A DNA stretch of 64,000 nucleotides. Source: Clostridia bacterium (lineage in GTDB: Bacteria > Bacillota > Clostridia > Christensenellales > Borkfalkiaceae). The notes below the pieces were generated by a model, which saw nothing but the letters and a program-made list of their open reading frames with translations, was not told the origin of the DNA and searched no databases. The translations under genes were made by a program, and so were the position numbers. Position 1 is the stretch's first letter; each line of letters begins with the position of its first letter. This document shows positions 63,287 to 64,000 of the stretch, one piece after another. Location: assembly GCA_017396365.1 (NCBI GenBank), contig JAFQMD010000022.1, positions 62,001-126,000 on the forward strand, in the 5' to 3' direction.

Positions 63287-63718
63287 GTGGGTAGAATAAT
63301 AGCGTTTGATATCGGCGATAAGCGAGTTGGCGTAGCCATAAGCGATCCTTTTGGCGAAATGGCGCTCCCGTTAGAAACTTATTGGCGCAAGGGTTTTGAA
63401 AAGGATATAGATTATCTTGTAAAACTTGCAAAAGACAAATACGCCGACGTTATCGTGTGTGGGCTTCCCGTTAATTTTGACGGTAGCGTGAGTGAACAAA
63501 CTCAAAAAACCCAAGAGTTTATAAACAAACTCAAAGAGAAAACGGATATTAAAGTCGTTACGCAAGACGAAAGGTTTTCAACTAAACAGGCGAGAGGTCT
63601 TTTACTTGAAGCGGATATGAGGCGGGAAAAGAGAAAAGACGTTATCGATATGATTGCCGCGTCTTATATATTAGAAGACTACTTAAGAAAAATAAAAAAT
63701 CAAGGAGCAAAGATATGA
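63287..63718 (+). CDS. ruvX: Holliday junction resolvase-like/pre-16S rRNA nuclease YqgF
   Basis: RNase H-fold enzyme, likely processing 16S rRNA 5' end. GTG start at 63287. 143 residues. Motif AFDIGDKRVGVAISDPF (Asp ligand), GLPVNFDGSVS, DERFSTKQA and DMIAASYILEDYL. Followed with ATGA overlap by a DUF1292 gene, as in Bacillus (yrrK-yrzB). Confidence 0.94.
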   Translation: MGRIIAFDIGDKRVGVAISDPFGEMALPLETYWRKGFEKDIDYLVKLAKDKYADVIVCGLPVNFDGSVSEQTQKTQEFINKLKEKTDIKVVTQDERFSTKQARGLLLEADMRREKRKDVIDMIAASYILEDYLRKIKNQGAKI

Positions 63719-64000
63719 GTGAAAAATATCACGAAAACGCAAAGGCAGACCAAATGGACGACGTTATTGAACTAACTGGTGAAAGCGGTGAAGTTTTAAA
63801 ATTTTACCATATAGGAACAATCGAGTATAAGGGCGAGTGGTTCGTATTTTTCCAACCTGCCGAGATAATCGACGGTGTTGATCCCGACGAAATCGTGATT
63901 TTCAAAATTGGCGGAGATGAAAAAGACGAAGTGTTGCTCCCCGTTGACGACGAGCAACTTTTAGACGAAGTTTACGAAGAATTTATGCGTGAACTTGCCG
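63715..64000 (+). CDS. DUF1292 (YrzB-like) protein, cut at window end
   Basis: Open from ATG 63715 to the window edge, 95 codons without stop, 4-base overlap with ruvX. Acidic: DDVIELTGESGEVLKFYHIG, EWFVFFQPAEIID, DPDEIVIFKIG and LLPVDDEQLLDEVYEEF match the DUF1292 family. Function unknown. Usually about 90-110 residues, so near its end here. Confidence 0.88.
   Translation, partial: MSEKYHENAKADQMDDVIELTGESGEVLKFYHIGTIEYKGEWFVFFQPAEIIDGVDPDEIVIFKIGGDEKDEVLLPVDDEQLLDEVYEEFMRELA

Overview
The window is about 64 kb of gene-dense, AT-rich DNA with almost everything on the + strand. It looks like chromosome from an endospore-forming member of the Clostridia. The evidence is Firmicutes gene order (dgt-dnaG-rpoD-trmK-nif3; yabP-yabQ-divIC; yicC-rpoZ-priA-def-fmt-rsmB-rlmN-rsgA-rpe), the spore genes spmA, spmB, yabP and yabQ, strong GGAGG ribosome-binding sites, and consensus sigma-A promoters with 17-nt spacers. 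An uncultured Christensenellales-type lineage is plausible, but the species cannot be read from this sequence alone. I saw no rRNA, tRNA, insertion sequence, prophage or CRISPR array.

Layout. 1-4.4 kb: 3' part of uvrA, a two-helix membrane protein, an M24 peptidase with efp, and an SDR. 4.5-10.5 kb: the macromolecular synthesis group dgt, dnaG (broken by a one-base frameshift), rpoD, trmK, nif3 and a zinc-ribbon coiled-coil protein. 10.5-13.4 kb: an MFS carrier converging on spmB-spmA. 13.4-17.6 kb: metG, tatD, a TatD-linked radical SAM protein and rsmA. 17.7-23.3 kb: an unknown protein with a very strong ribosome-binding site, a metallophosphoesterase with an EIIC-type membrane protein, then yabP-yabQ-divIC-ppx and an M50-type membrane protease. 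23.4-32.6 kb: gyrB-gyrA, then pcrA-ligA. 32.6-43.3 kb: a long translation and housekeeping operon from yicC to rpe, ending in a membrane protein that resembles an inactive M48 protease. 43.4-48.8 kb: a lone lipoprotein, a HAD phosphatase, a fused mannose-6-phosphate isomerase/ROK kinase, a CMP-kinase-like protein and class I LysRS. 48.9-53.4 kb: parE-parC. 53.5-62.8 kb: an unknown protein, trkA-trkH (potassium uptake), an iron alcohol dehydrogenase, a HAD-IIA phosphatase, a GlpA/GlpB/DUF1667-type redox trio and a uridine-kinase-like protein. 62.9-64 kb: a small membrane protein, ruvX and a DUF1292 protein cut by the window end.

Taken together this is mainly core chromosome. Both type II topoisomerases, the primase, primosome helicase, ligase and repair helicase lie here beside sigma-A, omega, formyl-methionine processing (fmt/def) and rRNA methylation. 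No complete new accessory system stands out. The most unusual points are the dnaG frameshift, a perfect-consensus promoter built into a terminator hairpin, the manA-ROK fusion, a protease-like protein with HExxH changed to RExxK, class I LysRS lacking a normal KMSKS loop, a 170-nt yabQ/divIC overlap, and a protein-like open frame without a start codon between parC and the gene that follows it.
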